From assembly GCF_000383875.1 (NCBI RefSeq), contig NZ_KB912914.1:83363-147362 (forward strand): a stretch of DNA of 64,000 nucleotides. The letters run 5' to 3'. Shown one piece after another: positions 35,709 to 44,791 of the stretch (position 1 is its first letter; each line of letters starts with the position of its first letter). This DNA comes from Caldibacillus debilis DSM 16016. GTDB taxonomy: Bacteria; Bacillota; Bacilli; Bacillales; Caldibacillaceae. Made by a program: the position numbers and the translations under genes. The notes beneath the pieces were generated by a model. It searched no databases. It worked only from the letters and a program-made list of their open reading frames with translations, and was not told the DNA's origin.

Positions 35709-36611
35709 TTAATGGGTTTTGCATTTTTCGTAGAGGCCTTTTTCTTTCAATACCTGGATGAGGGTTTCGCCGATCACGGCAGGGGTTTCCGCAACCCTGA
35801 TTCCGCATTCGTTCATGACGCGGATCTTTTCATCGGCCGTGCCTTTTCCTCCGGAAATGATGGCGCCGGCATGGCCCATCCGTTTTCCGGGAGGCGCCGT
35901 GCGTCCGCCGATGAAGCCGACGACCGGCTTTTCCATGTTTTCTTTCACCCAGCGGGCCGCATCTTCTTCCGCGGTGCCGCCGATTTCCCCGATCATGATT
36001 ACCGCGTAGGTATCCGGATCTTCATTGAAGGCCTTTAAAACATCGATGAAATTCGTGCCGTTCACCGGATCGCCCCCGATTCCGACGGCCGTCGACTGGC
36101 CGATTCCCGCCTGGGACAATTGATGGACGGCCTCATAGGTCAACGTGCCGGAACGGGAGACGACGCCGACATGGCCTTTTTTGTGGATGTAACCGGGCAT
36201 GATGCCGATCTTGCACTCTTCCGGGGTGATGACGCCCGGGCAGTTCGGCCCGATCAGGCGGGTTTTCTTCCCTTCCATGTAACGCTTGACCTTCACCATG
36301 TCCAAGACGGGTATGCCTTCGGTGATGCAAATCACCAGATCCAGTTCGGCGTCCACCGCCTCCATGATCGCGTCCGCCGCGAAGGGGGCGGGCACGTAAA
36401 TGACCGATGCCGTCGCTCCAGTTTGTTCCACCGCCGCTTTCACCGTGTTGAAAACGGGAACCCCTTCAATGAAGGTCCCCCCTTTTCCGGGCGAGGTGCC
36501 GCCGACGATCTTCGTGCCGTATTCCAGCATTTGTTTGGTATGGAAAAGGGCCGTTTTCCCCGTGATTCCTTGAACGATCACTTTCGTGTCCTTATTGATA
36601 TAGATGCTCAC
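35709..36611 (-). CDS. sucD: Succinyl-CoA synthetase alpha subunit
   Basis: SucD (300 residues) forms with SucC the ADP-forming succinate-CoA ligase of the TCA cycle. The CoA-binding Rossmann part ([18 protein letters not shown]), [19 protein letters not shown], and the phosphohistidine loop [18 protein letters not shown] are visible. Start GTG at 36611 follows GGGGGA. It lies 67 bases after sucC and is cotranscribed with it. Confidence 0.98.
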   Translation of the reverse strand: MSIYINKDTKVIVQGITGKTALFHTKQMLEYGTKIVGGTSPGKGGTFIEGVPVFNTVKAAVEQTGATASVIYVPAPFAADAIMEAVDAELDLVICITEGIPVLDMVKVKRYMEGKKTRLIGPNCPGVITPEECKIGIMPGYIHKKGHVGVVSRSGTLTYEAVHQLSQAGIGQSTAVGIGGDPVNGTNFIDVLKAFNEDPDTYAVIMIGEIGGTAEEDAARWVKENMEKPVVGFIGGRTAPPGKRMGHAGAIISGGKGTADEKIRVMNECGIRVAETPAVIGETLIQVLKEKGLYEKCKTH

Positions 36612-36678
36612 CTTGATTCCCCCGCTTTCGTCGTAATTGGATTTGCAACCCGCATCATTCCGGTGGCTGCCGTTTTCC

Positions 36679-37839
36679 TCATTGCACGAGCTCCACGATT
36701 TTTTGCGCGCCGTCGGCCATGGATTCGGCGGCGATGATATTCAATCCCGATTCGTTCAGGATCTTCTTGCCCAAATCCACGTTCGTCCCTTCGAGCCTGA
36801 CGACGAGGGGCACTTTCAGGCCGACCTGTTTGGCGGCTTCGACGACGCCGGTGGCGATGACGTCACACCTCATGATGCCCCCGAAAATATTGACGAAAAT
36901 CCCCTTCACCTTCGGGTCGGAAAGGATGATTTTGAACGCCTCGGTCACTTTTTCGGCGGTGGCTCCTCCGCCCACATCGAGGAAATTGGCGGGTTCGCCC
37001 CCGTAATATTTGATGATGTCCATCGTCGCCATCGCCAGTCCCGCACCGTTCACCATGCAGCCGATATTCCCGTCCAGGGAGATGTAGCTGAGGCCGTGCT
37101 TGGACGCTTCCACTTCCTTCGGATCCTCTTCATCGGGATCGCGGTATTGCAAAATATCCTGATTCCGGTACAAAGCGTTGGCATCAAAATTCAGCTTGGC
37201 GTCCAACGCCAATACCTTCCCGTCGGCGGTCGTGACCAGCGGGTTGATCTCGGCGATGGAACAATCCTTTTCGACAAAAACCCGGTACAGTCCCATCATG
37301 AATTGGACGGCCTGATTGACCAGCTCCTTCGGGATATGGATATGGAAGGCGATCCGTCTCGCCTGGAAGGGCAACAGACCGACGGCCGGATCGATATATT
37401 CCTTAAAGATTTTCTCCGGGGTCTTCGCCGCCACCTCTTCGATCTCCGTTCCCCCTTCTTCGGAAGCCATTAAGACGACCCGGGAGGAGGACCGGTCGAC
37501 GACGAAACCGATGTAATATTCCTTTTGAATCGCACAGCCTTCTTCGATAAGTAAACGCTTTACTTCTTTGCCTTCGGGGCCGGTTTGGTGGGTAACGAGC
37601 GTCTTGCCCAAAAGCTGTTGGGCATATGTACGGACATCATCCAGGTTTTTCGCAACCTTTACGCCTCCCGCTTTTCCGCGTCCGCCCGCATGGATCTGCG
37701 CTTTCACGACGACCGTATCCGTGCCGAGCTTTTTCGCCGCTTCCACGGCTTCATCCACGGTAAAGGCGACGATGCCCCGCGGAACGGAAACCCCGTAATC
37801 CCTTAAAATTTCTTTCGCTTGATACTCGTGGATATTCAT
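36679..37839 (-). CDS. sucC: Succinyl-CoA synthetase beta subunit
   Basis: SucC (386 residues) is the ATP-grasp subunit: [20 protein letters not shown] at the N terminus, [15 protein letters not shown] at the nucleotide site, AEINPLVTT, and the C-terminal [28 protein letters not shown] precedes the ATG. Promoter and a CcpA-type operator lie just upstream. Confidence 0.98.
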   Translation of the reverse strand: MNIHEYQAKEILRDYGVSVPRGIVAFTVDEAVEAAKKLGTDTVVVKAQIHAGGRGKAGGVKVAKNLDDVRTYAQQLLGKTLVTHQTGPEGKEVKRLLIEEGCAIQKEYYIGFVVDRSSSRVVLMASEEGGTEIEEVAAKTPEKIFKEYIDPAVGLLPFQARRIAFHIHIPKELVNQAVQFMMGLYRVFVEKDCSIAEINPLVTTADGKVLALDAKLNFDANALYRNQDILQYRDPDEEDPKEVEASKHGLSYISLDGNIGCMVNGAGLAMATMDIIKYYGGEPANFLDVGGGATAEKVTEAFKIILSDPKVKGIFVNIFGGIMRCDVIATGVVEAAKQVGLKVPLVVRLEGTNVDLGKKILNESGLNIIAAESMADGAQKIVELVQ

Positions 37840-37873
37840 CTTCCATCCTCCTCATCATCCGTTCGGAAAGAAT

Positions 37874-37887
37874 TGATTGCGTTCTCA
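37874..37887. promoter_or_regulatory. Probable CcpA (cre) site at the sucCD start point
   Basis: On the minus strand TGAGAACGCAATCA matches the cre consensus TGWNANCGNTNWCA at all fixed positions but one. It begins at the last base of the -10 box and covers the expected transcription start, a position where CcpA binding blocks initiation. Carbon catabolite repression of sucCD is inferred. Confidence 0.55.
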
Positions 37888-37915
37888 TTGTATAAAACTT
37901 GGAAACTATTGTCTA
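37887..37915 (-). promoter_or_regulatory. Sigma-A promoter of sucCD
   Basis: TAGACA (37915-37910) and TACAAT (37892-37887) are spaced exactly 17 bases apart on the minus strand, each with one mismatch to consensus. The -35 overlaps the last codons of ylqH. Confidence 0.7.
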
Positions 37916-38215
37916 CCGTTCTTGCGGATTTTTGTCCTTGCGGAGCTCTTTTGCCCTTTGATCCGCCCGATAGATCAAGGCGAATATTTCCGCCACCGCC
38001 GTATAGAGGGACTCGGGGATCACCTCGTCCAGATCGATCTTCAAGAGAAGCTCGGCAAGGGAAGGGTCTTCGCGGACCGGGACATCGTTTTCCCTCGCCC
38101 GTTGAATGATCGCTTCGGCGATCCGGCCCTGCCCTTTGGCCGTAACGCGCGGGGCCGGATCGGCCGCTTCATTGAACGTCAGGGCGACGGCTTTTTTCCG
38201 TTTTTCCCTTTTCAT
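37913..38215 (-). CDS. ylqH: FlhB C-terminal-domain homologue YlqH
   Basis: A 100-residue protein homologous to the cytoplasmic end of FlhB: VTAKGQGRIAEAIIQRAREN, VPVREDPSLAELLLKIDL and YTAVAEIFALIYRADQ align with the part of FlhB that follows its cleavage site. There are no membrane segments and the NPTH autocleavage motif is missing (the equivalent place reads ALTFNEAADPAP). The ATG overlaps the ylqG stop codon (ATGA). The function of this widespread small paralogue is not settled; interaction with export substrates or FlhA is inferred. Confidence 0.9.
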   Translation of the reverse strand: MKREKRKKAVALTFNEAADPAPRVTAKGQGRIAEAIIQRARENDVPVREDPSLAELLLKIDLDEVIPESLYTAVAEIFALIYRADQRAKELRKDKNPQER

Positions 38216-39798
38216 ATTTTGATATCCACCCGGCTTTCGCGAAAAATCGGTTCCTCGGGCAAACTTCCGGAAGGTTCGTGCGGTTTTTGAAATTTTACCG
38301 TTCCGAGGGTGTAATCGATTTTTTTCAATCCCTCCCGCAAAGCGGGAAGCCCGGGTCCGACCGATTCTTCCAGCCGGTCGAACCCGCTGTAGAAAGTCAG
38401 GCTGACGATCCGGTTCTGCACCGTTACGAATACGCACAAATCGCCCAAATGGGGCATGGTTAAATCGAACACAACGCGGCAATAATCTTCGTCCAGCTTT
38501 TCGCCCCTTTTCTTTCCGAACCAACGGATGACGAGATCCGCCTTTTCCCCTTGGAAAAACAGGGGGATCTCCGTCACCCCCTGGAACATCCCGTCCCTTT
38601 CGGCAAACAGGTGTTCCTCGGCCGCAATCCGCGAGAACAGCTTTTCCGCCGACAGCCGCAGTTCCGGGGAAAGATTTCTGTTTTCCAGCAAAACTTCCAG
38701 TTCCCGCCTGAACGAAGCCGTCTCTCCTCCGGCTTCCCCGTCCCCCCGGACCGTGCGGATGATCCATTGAAAGGCCTTCAGGACCTCATCTCCCTTCGTC
38801 CAATCGGTAAATAGCAGGGGATGGGCCCCGGCAAACCGCCGCCATGCTTCCCCTTCCGCCTTCCCGAAAATTTCCGGAAAACGGGAAACAAGGTTTTGTC
38901 CGTCCGCCGGCGCGCGGATGTCCAAGGACCGGTCCGAAAAGACGCGGGAAAGGAAGGAAAAGGGATCGTCCCCATGAAAACGGCTGTCCCGCCACCCGGT
39001 AAAGAGAACGGAGCGAAAATCCCGCCTCGTCCCTTCCCCCGGAAAACCCAGTTTCTCCGCCGCCTCTCGCAGCAGCTGCTCCTCGCCTTTGTCCGCCCAG
39101 CCGGGAAAAACGGCCGAAAGCAAGCGGAAGGCGGCGCGGCTCTCTTCTTCAGGAACGGCGGGATCCAGCCAGCGCGCGAAAAGGGCAAGAAGCGGCTGTT
39201 CCCTGCGGATGGGGAATCGGTCCATCAGCGATTGCCAACGCGGGCCGATCGTTCCCGTTTCCTTCTCCAAAAGTTCGAAAAACCGGGAGATGAGGCCGGA
39301 AAGGGATTCCTTCCCGTGAAAGGAATAGAGGCCGTGAAACATTTCATCCGTAAAAGGAAGGCGGTTTTGTGCCATCACTTTGATCGTTTGCATGCCCAGA
39401 CCGATGTCCGGGACCGCCTTCAGCCAGGCTTCCCCCTTGCGGAAAACTTCCCGGTCGAAGGGCAGTCCCGACTCGCGGAAAAATTGGATGAGGCGGCGGA
39501 GCAAATCCCCGTTCGGGGCGGATAATAGCCGGGACAGCCCCCCTTCGGCGTCCTGCTCGGCGATTTTCAGCCGGACGCTTCCCTTTTCGGCAGCAATTTG
39601 AAACAGATAGTCCCTGTGGGCAACCAAAGGGGCCTCGGCCTTGGCCCAAAAGGCTTCTTTCCCGATCCGGACCAGGGCCCGGCCGTCGGGAAGGAGCTTC
39701 AGCACCCTTCCGAATACCAGCTGCCCGTTCCGAAAGGGCGCCGTTTCCGTATGAACTTCCTTTTGCCGGTAAAAGGGGAATGCGGAACGGATTTCCAT
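38212..39798 (-). CDS. ylqG: FliK-like protein YlqG
   Basis: A 528-residue soluble protein with poorly conserved N-terminal and middle regions. Its C-terminal domain (about residues 430-510) resembles the FliK hook-length switch domain: VVFDLTMPHLGDLCVFVTVQ, then SGFDRLEESVGPGLPALREG. It sits between rnhB and ylqH, far from the fla/che operon, and is coupled to the FlhB-like ylqH. This gene order is conserved in B. subtilis. The role is unknown; an accessory part in type III secretion or a relic of duplicated switch genes are both possible. Confidence 0.85.
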   Translation of the reverse strand: MEIRSAFPFYRQKEVHTETAPFRNGQLVFGRVLKLLPDGRALVRIGKEAFWAKAEAPLVAHRDYLFQIAAEKGSVRLKIAEQDAEGGLSRLLSAPNGDLLRRLIQFFRESGLPFDREVFRKGEAWLKAVPDIGLGMQTIKVMAQNRLPFTDEMFHGLYSFHGKESLSGLISRFFELLEKETGTIGPRWQSLMDRFPIRREQPLLALFARWLDPAVPEEESRAAFRLLSAVFPGWADKGEEQLLREAAEKLGFPGEGTRRDFRSVLFTGWRDSRFHGDDPFSFLSRVFSDRSLDIRAPADGQNLVSRFPEIFGKAEGEAWRRFAGAHPLLFTDWTKGDEVLKAFQWIIRTVRGDGEAGGETASFRRELEVLLENRNLSPELRLSAEKLFSRIAAEEHLFAERDGMFQGVTEIPLFFQGEKADLVIRWFGKKRGEKLDEDYCRVVFDLTMPHLGDLCVFVTVQNRIVSLTFYSGFDRLEESVGPGLPALREGLKKIDYTLGTVKFQKPHEPSGSLPEEPIFRESRVDIKI

Positions 39799-39805
39799 AT
39801 CCTGA

Positions 39806-40582
39806 TCAGCTTCCTTCGATCAGATCTTTCACAGGGGCAAAGCTTCTCCGATGCAAAGGGGAAGGGCCGTACTTCCGCAAGGCCTGCAAATGTTCCTCCG
39901 TGGCGTACCCCATATTTTTGTCGAAATGATACATCGGATATTTTTTGCTGTATTCGATCATCATCCTGTCCCGGCAAACTTTGGCGACGATGGACGCCGC
40001 GGCGATGGATACGGAACGGGCGTCCCCCTTGATCAGTTTCGTTTGGGGAACCGGGACATCGATTTCCATCGCATCGATCAACAGATGATCCGGAAAAACG
40101 GACAATTGGGCGACGGCGTGAGCCATCGCTTTTTTCGCGGCGCGATAGATGTTCAGCCTGTCGATTTCCGGGGCGTGGACGATACCGATTCCGACGGCGA
40201 CCGCTTCTTTTCTGATTTGTTCCTCGAAGATGTTTCGCATTTGCGGGGTCAATTTCTTCGAATCATTGATCCCGGGCAAATAAAAATCTTCCGGCAAAAT
40301 CACCGCGCAGCCGACGACCGGACCGGCCAGCGGGCCCCTGCCCACTTCATCGATCCCGGCGATCATCTGAAATCCTTCCTGCCGGAGCTGTTTTTCAAAG
40401 ACGCACATCTTCTCAAAAAGTTCCTTTTCTTTCAGCCGTTTCTCCTTCTCCCTCTTCCAGCGGGAAAGCAGCTGCCGCACGCCCTTCCGCTCATCCTCGG
40501 CGCACGCCAAAAGAAAAGGATCGTTTTCATCCTCGACGGATTGCAATTTCTCCCATATTTGTCGGATCGTTTCCCTTGCCAA
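39806..40582 (-). CDS. rnhB: Ribonuclease HII
   Basis: RNase HII (258 residues) nicks at ribonucleotides in DNA and removes RNA primers. The N-terminal substrate-binding extension (about residues 1-65) is typical of Bacillus, and the catalytic core begins at MIAGIDEVGRGPLAGPVVGC with the D-E-G motif. KKLTPQMRN and the later DARSVSIAAASIVAKVCRDR follow. I chose the TTG at 40582, eight bases after AAGGAG; the alternative TTG at 40603 lies before that RBS. Confidence 0.95.
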   Translation of the reverse strand: MARETIRQIWEKLQSVEDENDPFLLACAEDERKGVRQLLSRWKREKEKRLKEKELFEKMCVFEKQLRQEGFQMIAGIDEVGRGPLAGPVVGCAVILPEDFYLPGINDSKKLTPQMRNIFEEQIRKEAVAVGIGIVHAPEIDRLNIYRAAKKAMAHAVAQLSVFPDHLLIDAMEIDVPVPQTKLIKGDARSVSIAAASIVAKVCRDRMMIEYSKKYPMYHFDKNMGYATEEHLQALRKYGPSPLHRRSFAPVKDLIEGS

Positions 40583-40956
40583 CGGCAAAACTCCTTTTTC
40601 CAATTATCGTGCTGTTATTTTATATATCGACCAAAATTCCTTGGCTGTCAATGGAAAAAAGGAACGGGACAACGGGACGGAAAGCCGGGGCGGCTTCCTT
40701 CGCGCGGCATCCGTTCCGGATAAGGGGACGGGTTTCCTTCGCAAAAAAGAAACGGTCTCATCCGCGACGAAATCCGGTCCGGACAGCGGGGCTTCCGGGT
40801 CGAAATTTTCTGCGGCGGGCAAACCAGCCGCGGCCGAAACCAATCACAAACGCTTCCGGGTCAAACCCTTCGGCGGCGTCCACCCGTCTGCCCCGCCCGC
40901 CGGCAACGCCGGCCGAAGACGGAAAAAGCCGGAAAACGGCGGTTCCGCTTTCCGGC
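40583..40956. other. Spacer between rbgA and rnhB with terminator, GC-rich core and promoter
   Basis: The rbgA terminator occupies the right end and an AT-rich promoter region the left end (about 40604-40660). The intervening 270 bases are GC-rich, with open frames on both strands that lack RBS and recognisable products. The phrase CTTCCGGGTC followed by AAA-rich sequence occurs twice (near 40792 and 40852). No gene is seen. Confidence 0.5.
40621..40651 (-). promoter_or_regulatory. Possible sigma-A promoter of rnhB-ylqG-ylqH
   Basis: A perfect TTGACA (40651-40646) on the minus strand is followed by TATATA (40626-40621) at 19 bases; the long spacing makes this uncertain. It lies about 40 bases before the rnhB start. 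Confidence 0.4.
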
Positions 40957-40957
40957 T
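40923..40957 (-). terminator. Terminator after rbgA
   Basis: A 9-bp stem AGCCGGAAA / TTTCCGGCT (40927-40935 with 40949-40957) with a GC-rich loop is followed by TTTTT on the minus strand. The stem touches the rbgA stop codon. Confidence 0.75.
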
Positions 40958-41808
40958 CAGGATGGCGGGAGGTCAAAGGTCAGCGGGCCCAATTTGTTCG
41001 AGCGGACATCCCGGACGATGACCTCGGCAGTCTTATCGTAATCGATCTGCCCGCCCGCCATCAGGCAGCCCCTTTTCTTCCCGATTTCATCGAACACCCG
41101 TTGCAAATCATCCGGCACCTGTTCCAGCTTGTACCGGTCGGCCAGCCGGGCCGGATATTCCTTCCGCAAAAAGTTGATGGCATAGGCGGCGATATCCTGC
41201 AAATTCAAGACCGAATCCTTGATCGCTCCCGTCAAAGCCAGCTTGTACCCGGCCTCCGGATCGTCAAATTTCGGCCAAAGGATCCCCGGGGTATCCAAAA
41301 GTTCCAAAGCCGGGCCGACTTTGATCCATTGCTGGCTTTTCGTCACGCCTGGAACGTTTCCGGTCTTGGCCGCGTTTCGCCCCGCCAGCCGGTTGATCAG
41401 GGTGGATTTTCCCGAATTCGGGATCCCCAAAACCATGCCGCGGACGGGACGGGGGCGGAGGCCTTTCGCACGCATTTTGGCAAATTTGTCCTCAACCAGC
41501 TTTTTCGACAAGGATGGGATTTCGGCAATTCCCCGGCCGGTTTGGGAATTGATGGCGAGGGCGGTCATGTTCCGGCTCCGGAAATAATCGAGCCACCGCT
41601 CCGTTTTATCCGGATCCGCCAAGTCGGCTTTGTTCAACAAAAGAATCCGGGGCTTTTCCCGGACGATTTCGTCGATCAGGGGATTTCTGGATGATAACGG
41701 AACGCGCGCATCGAGCAGTTCGTAAACCACATCCACCAGTTTCAGCTTTTCCGTAACTTCCCTTTTCGCCTTCGCCATATGGCCGGGAAACCATTGGATC
41801 GTCGACAT
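40957..41808 (-). CDS. rbgA: Ribosome-assembly GTPase RbgA (YlqF)
   Basis: RbgA (283 residues) drives late maturation of the 50S subunit. The circularly permuted GTPase order is clear: G4 NKAD at 59-62 comes before G1 GIPNSGKS at 128-135 and G3 DTPG at 172-175. The N-terminal [14 protein letters not shown] is a family hallmark, and the C-terminal ANTAR-like helical domain follows. RBS GAGGAGG. It lies after lepB and close to rplS, as in related genera. Confidence 0.97.
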   Translation of the reverse strand: MSTIQWFPGHMAKAKREVTEKLKLVDVVYELLDARVPLSSRNPLIDEIVREKPRILLLNKADLADPDKTERWLDYFRSRNMTALAINSQTGRGIAEIPSLSKKLVEDKFAKMRAKGLRPRPVRGMVLGIPNSGKSTLINRLAGRNAAKTGNVPGVTKSQQWIKVGPALELLDTPGILWPKFDDPEAGYKLALTGAIKDSVLNLQDIAAYAINFLRKEYPARLADRYKLEQVPDDLQRVFDEIGKKRGCLMAGGQIDYDKTAEVIVRDVRSNKLGPLTFDLPPS

Positions 41809-41818
41809 GTCTTCCTCC

Positions 41819-42349
41819 TCAATGAATGATGCGGAAATCTTCCAAAGGCCAATAGATCAGGTTCGCTTTTCCGATGACGCTGTCGATGGGGATCGGTCCG
41901 ATATGACGGCTGTCCTTGCTGTAACGGCGGTTGTCGCCCATCACAAAGATATGCCCTTCCGGCACGGTCACCGAAAAGGGTTCCGTCAGCGTCCCGCCCA
42001 CGATGGATTTTTTATATTGATCCAAATAAGGTTCATCATATTTTTTTCCGTTAATATATAAAGTGTCGTTTTTGTATTCGATATGATCCCCCGGCAGACC
42101 GATGACCCTTTTGATATAATCCTTCTTTTCCGGGGCGTGAAAAACGACAATGTCAAACCGTTTCGGCTCCCCGATCAGGTAGGAGATCCGGTTGACGATC
42201 ATCCGGTCCCTGTTTTCCAGCGTCGGCATCATCGAATAACCGTCGACGATGATGGGCGTGAACAGGAAATATCGGATGCAGCCTGCCAGGATAAAAGCGA
42301 CGACGATGATCTTCAGCCATTCCCACAAATCGCTTTTCCTTTTCTTCAT
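41819..42349 (-). CDS. lepB: Type I signal peptidase
   Basis: SipS-type signal peptidase (176 residues) with one N-terminal membrane anchor (about residues 11-30). The catalytic Ser is about S39 in [10 protein letters not shown] and the general-base Lys about K80 in [11 protein letters not shown]. The C-terminal [15 protein letters not shown] box is also present. It cleaves Sec and Tat signal peptides outside the membrane. It sits between rplS and rbgA, an insertion relative to B. subtilis that I recall from Geobacillus. Confidence 0.95.
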   Translation of the reverse strand: MKKRKSDLWEWLKIIVVAFILAGCIRYFLFTPIIVDGYSMMPTLENRDRMIVNRISYLIGEPKRFDIVVFHAPEKKDYIKRVIGLPGDHIEYKNDTLYINGKKYDEPYLDQYKKSIVGGTLTEPFSVTVPEGHIFVMGDNRRYSKDSRHIGPIPIDSVIGKANLIYWPLEDFRIIH

Positions 42350-42389
42350 CTTCGGCCTCCAAGAGTTCAGCTTCTTTTCTATTTATTTT

Positions 42390-42419
42390 ATTGTACATAA
42401 GCCGGCGGACATTTCGCAA
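42390..42419 (-). promoter_or_regulatory. Putative sigma-A promoter of lepB-rbgA
   Basis: TTGCGA (42419-42414) and TACAAT (42395-42390) are spaced 18 bases on the minus strand. They lie between the rplS terminator and the lepB start, which supports a separate lepB-rbgA unit. Confidence 0.5.
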
Positions 42420-42463
42420 TAATCTTGACACGGGGAAAAAAGCCGAAACCTTTTTGATGAACG

Positions 42464-42489
42464 AAAAGGGAGCCTGATTCCAGCTCCCC
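42464..42489 (-). terminator. Terminator after rplS
   Basis: GGGAGC (42468-42473) pairs with GCTCCC (42483-42488) around a 9-base loop, followed on the minus strand by TTTTCGTT. It lies ten bases past the rplS stop. Confidence 0.8.
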
Positions 42490-42498
42490 CGTAAAGAT

Positions 42499-42843
42499 TT
42501 ACAGAATTTCTTTTATGCGTGCAGCTTTGCCGCGAAGGTTGCGCAAGTAATAAAGCTTCGCACGGCGCACTTTTCCGCGGCGGACGACTTCAAGCTTGGC
42601 AATTTTCGGCGAATGCAGCGGGAAGGTCCGTTCCACACCGACGCCGTAAGAAATTTTCCTTACCGTGAAGGTTTCGCTGATTCCTCCGCCCCTCCGTTTG
42701 ATGACGACGCCTTCAAACACTTGGATACGTTCGCGGTTCCCTTCCGTGACTTTCACGTGGACGCGTACCGTATCGCCGGGACGGAATGCGGGCAAATCGG
42801 TGCGAAGCTGTTCCTTCGTGATTTCCTGAATCAAATGATGCAT
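42499..42843 (-). CDS. rplS: 50S ribosomal protein L19
   Basis: L19 (114 residues) lies at the 30S-50S interface near bridge B6. The whole length is conserved: [40 protein letters not shown] and [20 protein letters not shown]. It is transcribed alone here between its own promoter-leader and a terminator. Confidence 0.98.
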   Translation of the reverse strand: MHHLIQEITKEQLRTDLPAFRPGDTVRVHVKVTEGNRERIQVFEGVVIKRRGGGISETFTVRKISYGVGVERTFPLHSPKIAKLEVVRRGKVRRAKLYYLRNLRGKAARIKEIL

Positions 42844-42930
42844 GCTTTACCACTCCTTCCGACAGATGTTCATGCGGCAAAAACAGCGGCAGCGGAACAT
42901 CGTGATCCGGTAAAGGCGATCTTTACCACA
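42844..42930 (-). ncRNA. L19-type ribosomal protein leader upstream of rplS
   Basis: The untranslated leader folds into two perfect hairpins on the minus strand: GGTAAAG-ATCGC-CTTTACC (42927-42909) and GATGTTC...GAACATC (arms 42901-42895 and 42871-42865). The RBS GGAAGGAG then lies just before the ATG. Size, position and two-stem layout fit the Firmicutes L19 leader in Rfam. Autoregulation by L19 is the accepted idea for that family. The family match was judged by eye. Confidence 0.6.
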
Positions 42931-42936
42931 ACGGTT

Positions 42937-42966
42937 ATCATAGCATAATTCCTATCGGCAATGCAA
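42937..42966 (-). promoter_or_regulatory. Putative promoter of rplS with extended -10
   Basis: TATGAT (42942-42937) preceded by TGC makes an extended -10 element. TTGCAT (42966-42961) is 18 bases upstream, and a better TTGACT at 42971-42966 is 23 bases away, or 18 from the alternative -10 TATGCT. Confidence 0.5.
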
Positions 42967-42967
42967 G

Positions 42968-43711
42968 TCAAGTTTTGCCTTCTTTTTCCCATTCCCCGAT
43001 CCATTTTTTTTCTTCGTCGGTCAAAGGATAATCTTTCAAAAGATCCGGACGGCGCAAAAACGTCCGCTTGAGCGCTTCCTTTTTCCGCCATTCCTCGATC
43101 TTTTTGTGGTTGCCGGACAAAAGCACTTCCGGGACTTTCATGCCGCGGAAATCTGCCGGGCGGGTATAGTGGGGGTGTTCCAGGAGGCCGGTGGAAAAGG
43201 ATTCCTCGACATGGGACGCTTCGTTTCCCAAAACCCCGGGCAGGAGCCGGACGACGCTGTCGATGATCACCATCGCCGCCAGCTCCCCCCCGGTCAGTAC
43301 GTAGTCGCCGATGGAGATTTCGTCGGTTGCCAAATGGCGGATCCGTTCATCAAACCCTTCATAATGGCCGCAGATGAGGATCAAATGCTCTTCCTTGGCC
43401 AGTTCCTCCGCCTTTTTTTGCGTGTAGGGCTCCCCTTGCGGGCATAAAAGGATCACCCTCCGCCTTTCCGCGGAGACTTTGTTTGTGATATCCGCCACCG
43501 CATCGTAGATCGGCTGCGGCTTCAGCACCATTCCCGCCCCTCCGCCGTAAGGATAGTCGTCCACCGTCCGGTGTTTGTCGTCGGAATACTCGCGGAAATT
43601 GACGAGATGGTATTCCACCGCTTTTCTTTCCCTTGCCCTTTCCAGGATGGACGTTCCGAGGACGTTGGGGAACATTTCCGGAAACAGGGTCAAAACGTCG
43701 ATCCTCATCAT
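42968..43711 (-). CDS. trmD: tRNA (guanine-N1)-methyltransferase TrmD
   Basis: TrmD (247 residues) makes m1G37 in tRNAs with a G at position 36 and so prevents frameshifting. It is a SPOUT enzyme; the knot region carries [32 protein letters not shown] and [20 protein letters not shown]. The ATG at 43711 overlaps the rimM stop (ATGA). Another ATG follows directly. The rimM-trmD coupling is conserved. Confidence 0.97.
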   Translation of the reverse strand: MMRIDVLTLFPEMFPNVLGTSILERARERKAVEYHLVNFREYSDDKHRTVDDYPYGGGAGMVLKPQPIYDAVADITNKVSAERRRVILLCPQGEPYTQKKAEELAKEEHLILICGHYEGFDERIRHLATDEISIGDYVLTGGELAAMVIIDSVVRLLPGVLGNEASHVEESFSTGLLEHPHYTRPADFRGMKVPEVLLSGNHKKIEEWRKKEALKRTFLRRPDLLKDYPLTDEEKKWIGEWEKEGKT

Positions 43712-44226
43712 GGCAGCAGCCCTTCCATCGGTTCGATCCATATCTTTTTATCCTTTACGTCGACCTTCTTGACCACATCCCCGATATAGGGAATGTATAT
43801 CTTTTCTCCCCCTTCCCCGTCAACCACCCACACGTCGTTGGCGCCCGGCGTCAAAATTTCTTTTACCTTTCCGATCTCTTTCCCGTCCATCGTATAAACG
43901 GAACAGCCGATGATCTCAAAAAAATAATACTCGCCTTCGTCCAATTCGTCCAAGGCGCTTTCCGGAATCTTCAGCATCCCGCCTTTGAATTTTTCCACGT
44001 CCTGAATCGAATCATATCCTTCAAAACGCAGCAAATCAAAGTTTTTGTGGACCCGCCAGCTTTTCACCGTCAAGGGGACGGGTTCGGATTCCTTCGGCAA
44101 AAACAGATACAGCCGGTTTCCCTTCCGGTACCTTTGCTCGGGAAAATCGGTGCGGGATATGACGCGGACTTCCCCGCGAATGCCGTGGGTATTGACGATT
44201 TTTCCGACGTTCAGCCAGCGCTCCAT
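43708..44226 (-). CDS. rimM: Ribosome maturation factor RimM
   Basis: RimM (172 residues) binds S19 and helps assemble the head of the 30S subunit. The N-terminal beta barrel ([20 protein letters not shown]) and the C-terminal PRC barrel ([20 protein letters not shown], ending in [20 protein letters not shown]) are both present. It follows ylqD by 4 bases and is coupled to trmD. Confidence 0.97.
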   Translation of the reverse strand: MERWLNVGKIVNTHGIRGEVRVISRTDFPEQRYRKGNRLYLFLPKESEPVPLTVKSWRVHKNFDLLRFEGYDSIQDVEKFKGGMLKIPESALDELDEGEYYFFEIIGCSVYTMDGKEIGKVKEILTPGANDVWVVDGEGGEKIYIPYIGDVVKKVDVKDKKIWIEPMEGLLP

Positions 44227-44230
44227 GCGA

Positions 44231-44623
44231 TCATCCCTCCCTGATCTCCACGATGATCCCGTCTTTTATGACAATCGATTTTCCGTTCACGATTTTATCC
44301 CACGAATCGCCGACTCCAATTTCGGCGACCGCTTCCAACTCCCCGTCCTTGATCTCGCTCCCGATCGGCAATTGTTCCAGCTGTTCCAGCTGGTATTCCA
44401 GCCATTTGATCTTTTCTTCCCGGGATTTGATTTCCCGTTCGAAATAAAATCTGACATCGCTGACGGCGAATTTTTTGGTTTTCTCCATCTTTTTCATTTC
44501 AAATTGGAGCTGCCCGCATTCTTTTTCCAATTGCCGCTTCCGGGAGAGGAACTGTTCCTTCAAGGCTTTTTTGCTGTTTTCCGTCAATACTTGAAAGACC
44601 TGGACCCTTTGGATGATCTTCAT
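44231..44623 (-). CDS. ylqD: YlqD family protein
   Basis: A 130-residue cytoplasmic protein of the Bacillus YlqD family. The N-terminal half is a Lys/Glu-rich coiled coil (about residues 15-80) and the C-terminal part (about 85-130) is a small beta-rich domain with the repeated pattern [20 protein letters not shown]. Function is unknown; constant linkage with rpsP, khpA, rimM and trmD suggests a translation-related role. Here it begins its own transcription unit after a strong terminator. Confidence 0.88.
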   Translation of the reverse strand: MKIIQRVQVFQVLTENSKKALKEQFLSRKRQLEKECGQLQFEMKKMEKTKKFAVSDVRFYFEREIKSREEKIKWLEYQLEQLEQLPIGSEIKDGELEAVAEIGVGDSWDKIVNGKSIVIKDGIIVEIREG

Positions 44624-44647
44624 CTTTCATCCCCTCAATCTTTCCTT

Positions 44648-44677
44648 ACTATACAATATTCGGGAAAAAAATTGCAA
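44648..44677 (-). promoter_or_regulatory. Putative sigma-A promoter of ylqD-rimM-trmD
   Basis: TTGCAA (44677-44672) and TATAGT (44653-44648) are spaced 18 bases on the minus strand, 25 bases before ylqD and after the khpA terminator. Confidence 0.5.
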
Positions 44678-44766
44678 ACCCCGCCGCCCGCTCCCGGACG
44701 GTTTTCCGGGCCTCCCGGCGGCTTTCCCCCGCGGGATGACGGCAGCGGTTCGGAGAAGGGTAAAAT

Positions 44767-44791
44767 AAAAAGAGGGGGCACCCCTCTTTTT
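44767..44791. terminator. Strong bidirectional terminator after khpA
   Basis: A perfect 11-bp stem AAAAAGAGGGG / CCCCTCTTTTT (44767-44777 with 44781-44791) with a 3-base GCA loop begins at the khpA stop codon. A and T runs on both sides make it usable in either direction. Upstream of ylqD it divides the classic rpsP-trmD operon in two. Confidence 0.88.

Noticed and set aside
37913-38767. Extended ylqH frame of 284 codons reading back into ylqG
   Set aside because: The extra 184 residues are out-of-frame ylqG with Arg/Gly-rich nonsense; homology begins at MKREKRKKAVAL and an ATGA junction marks the true start.
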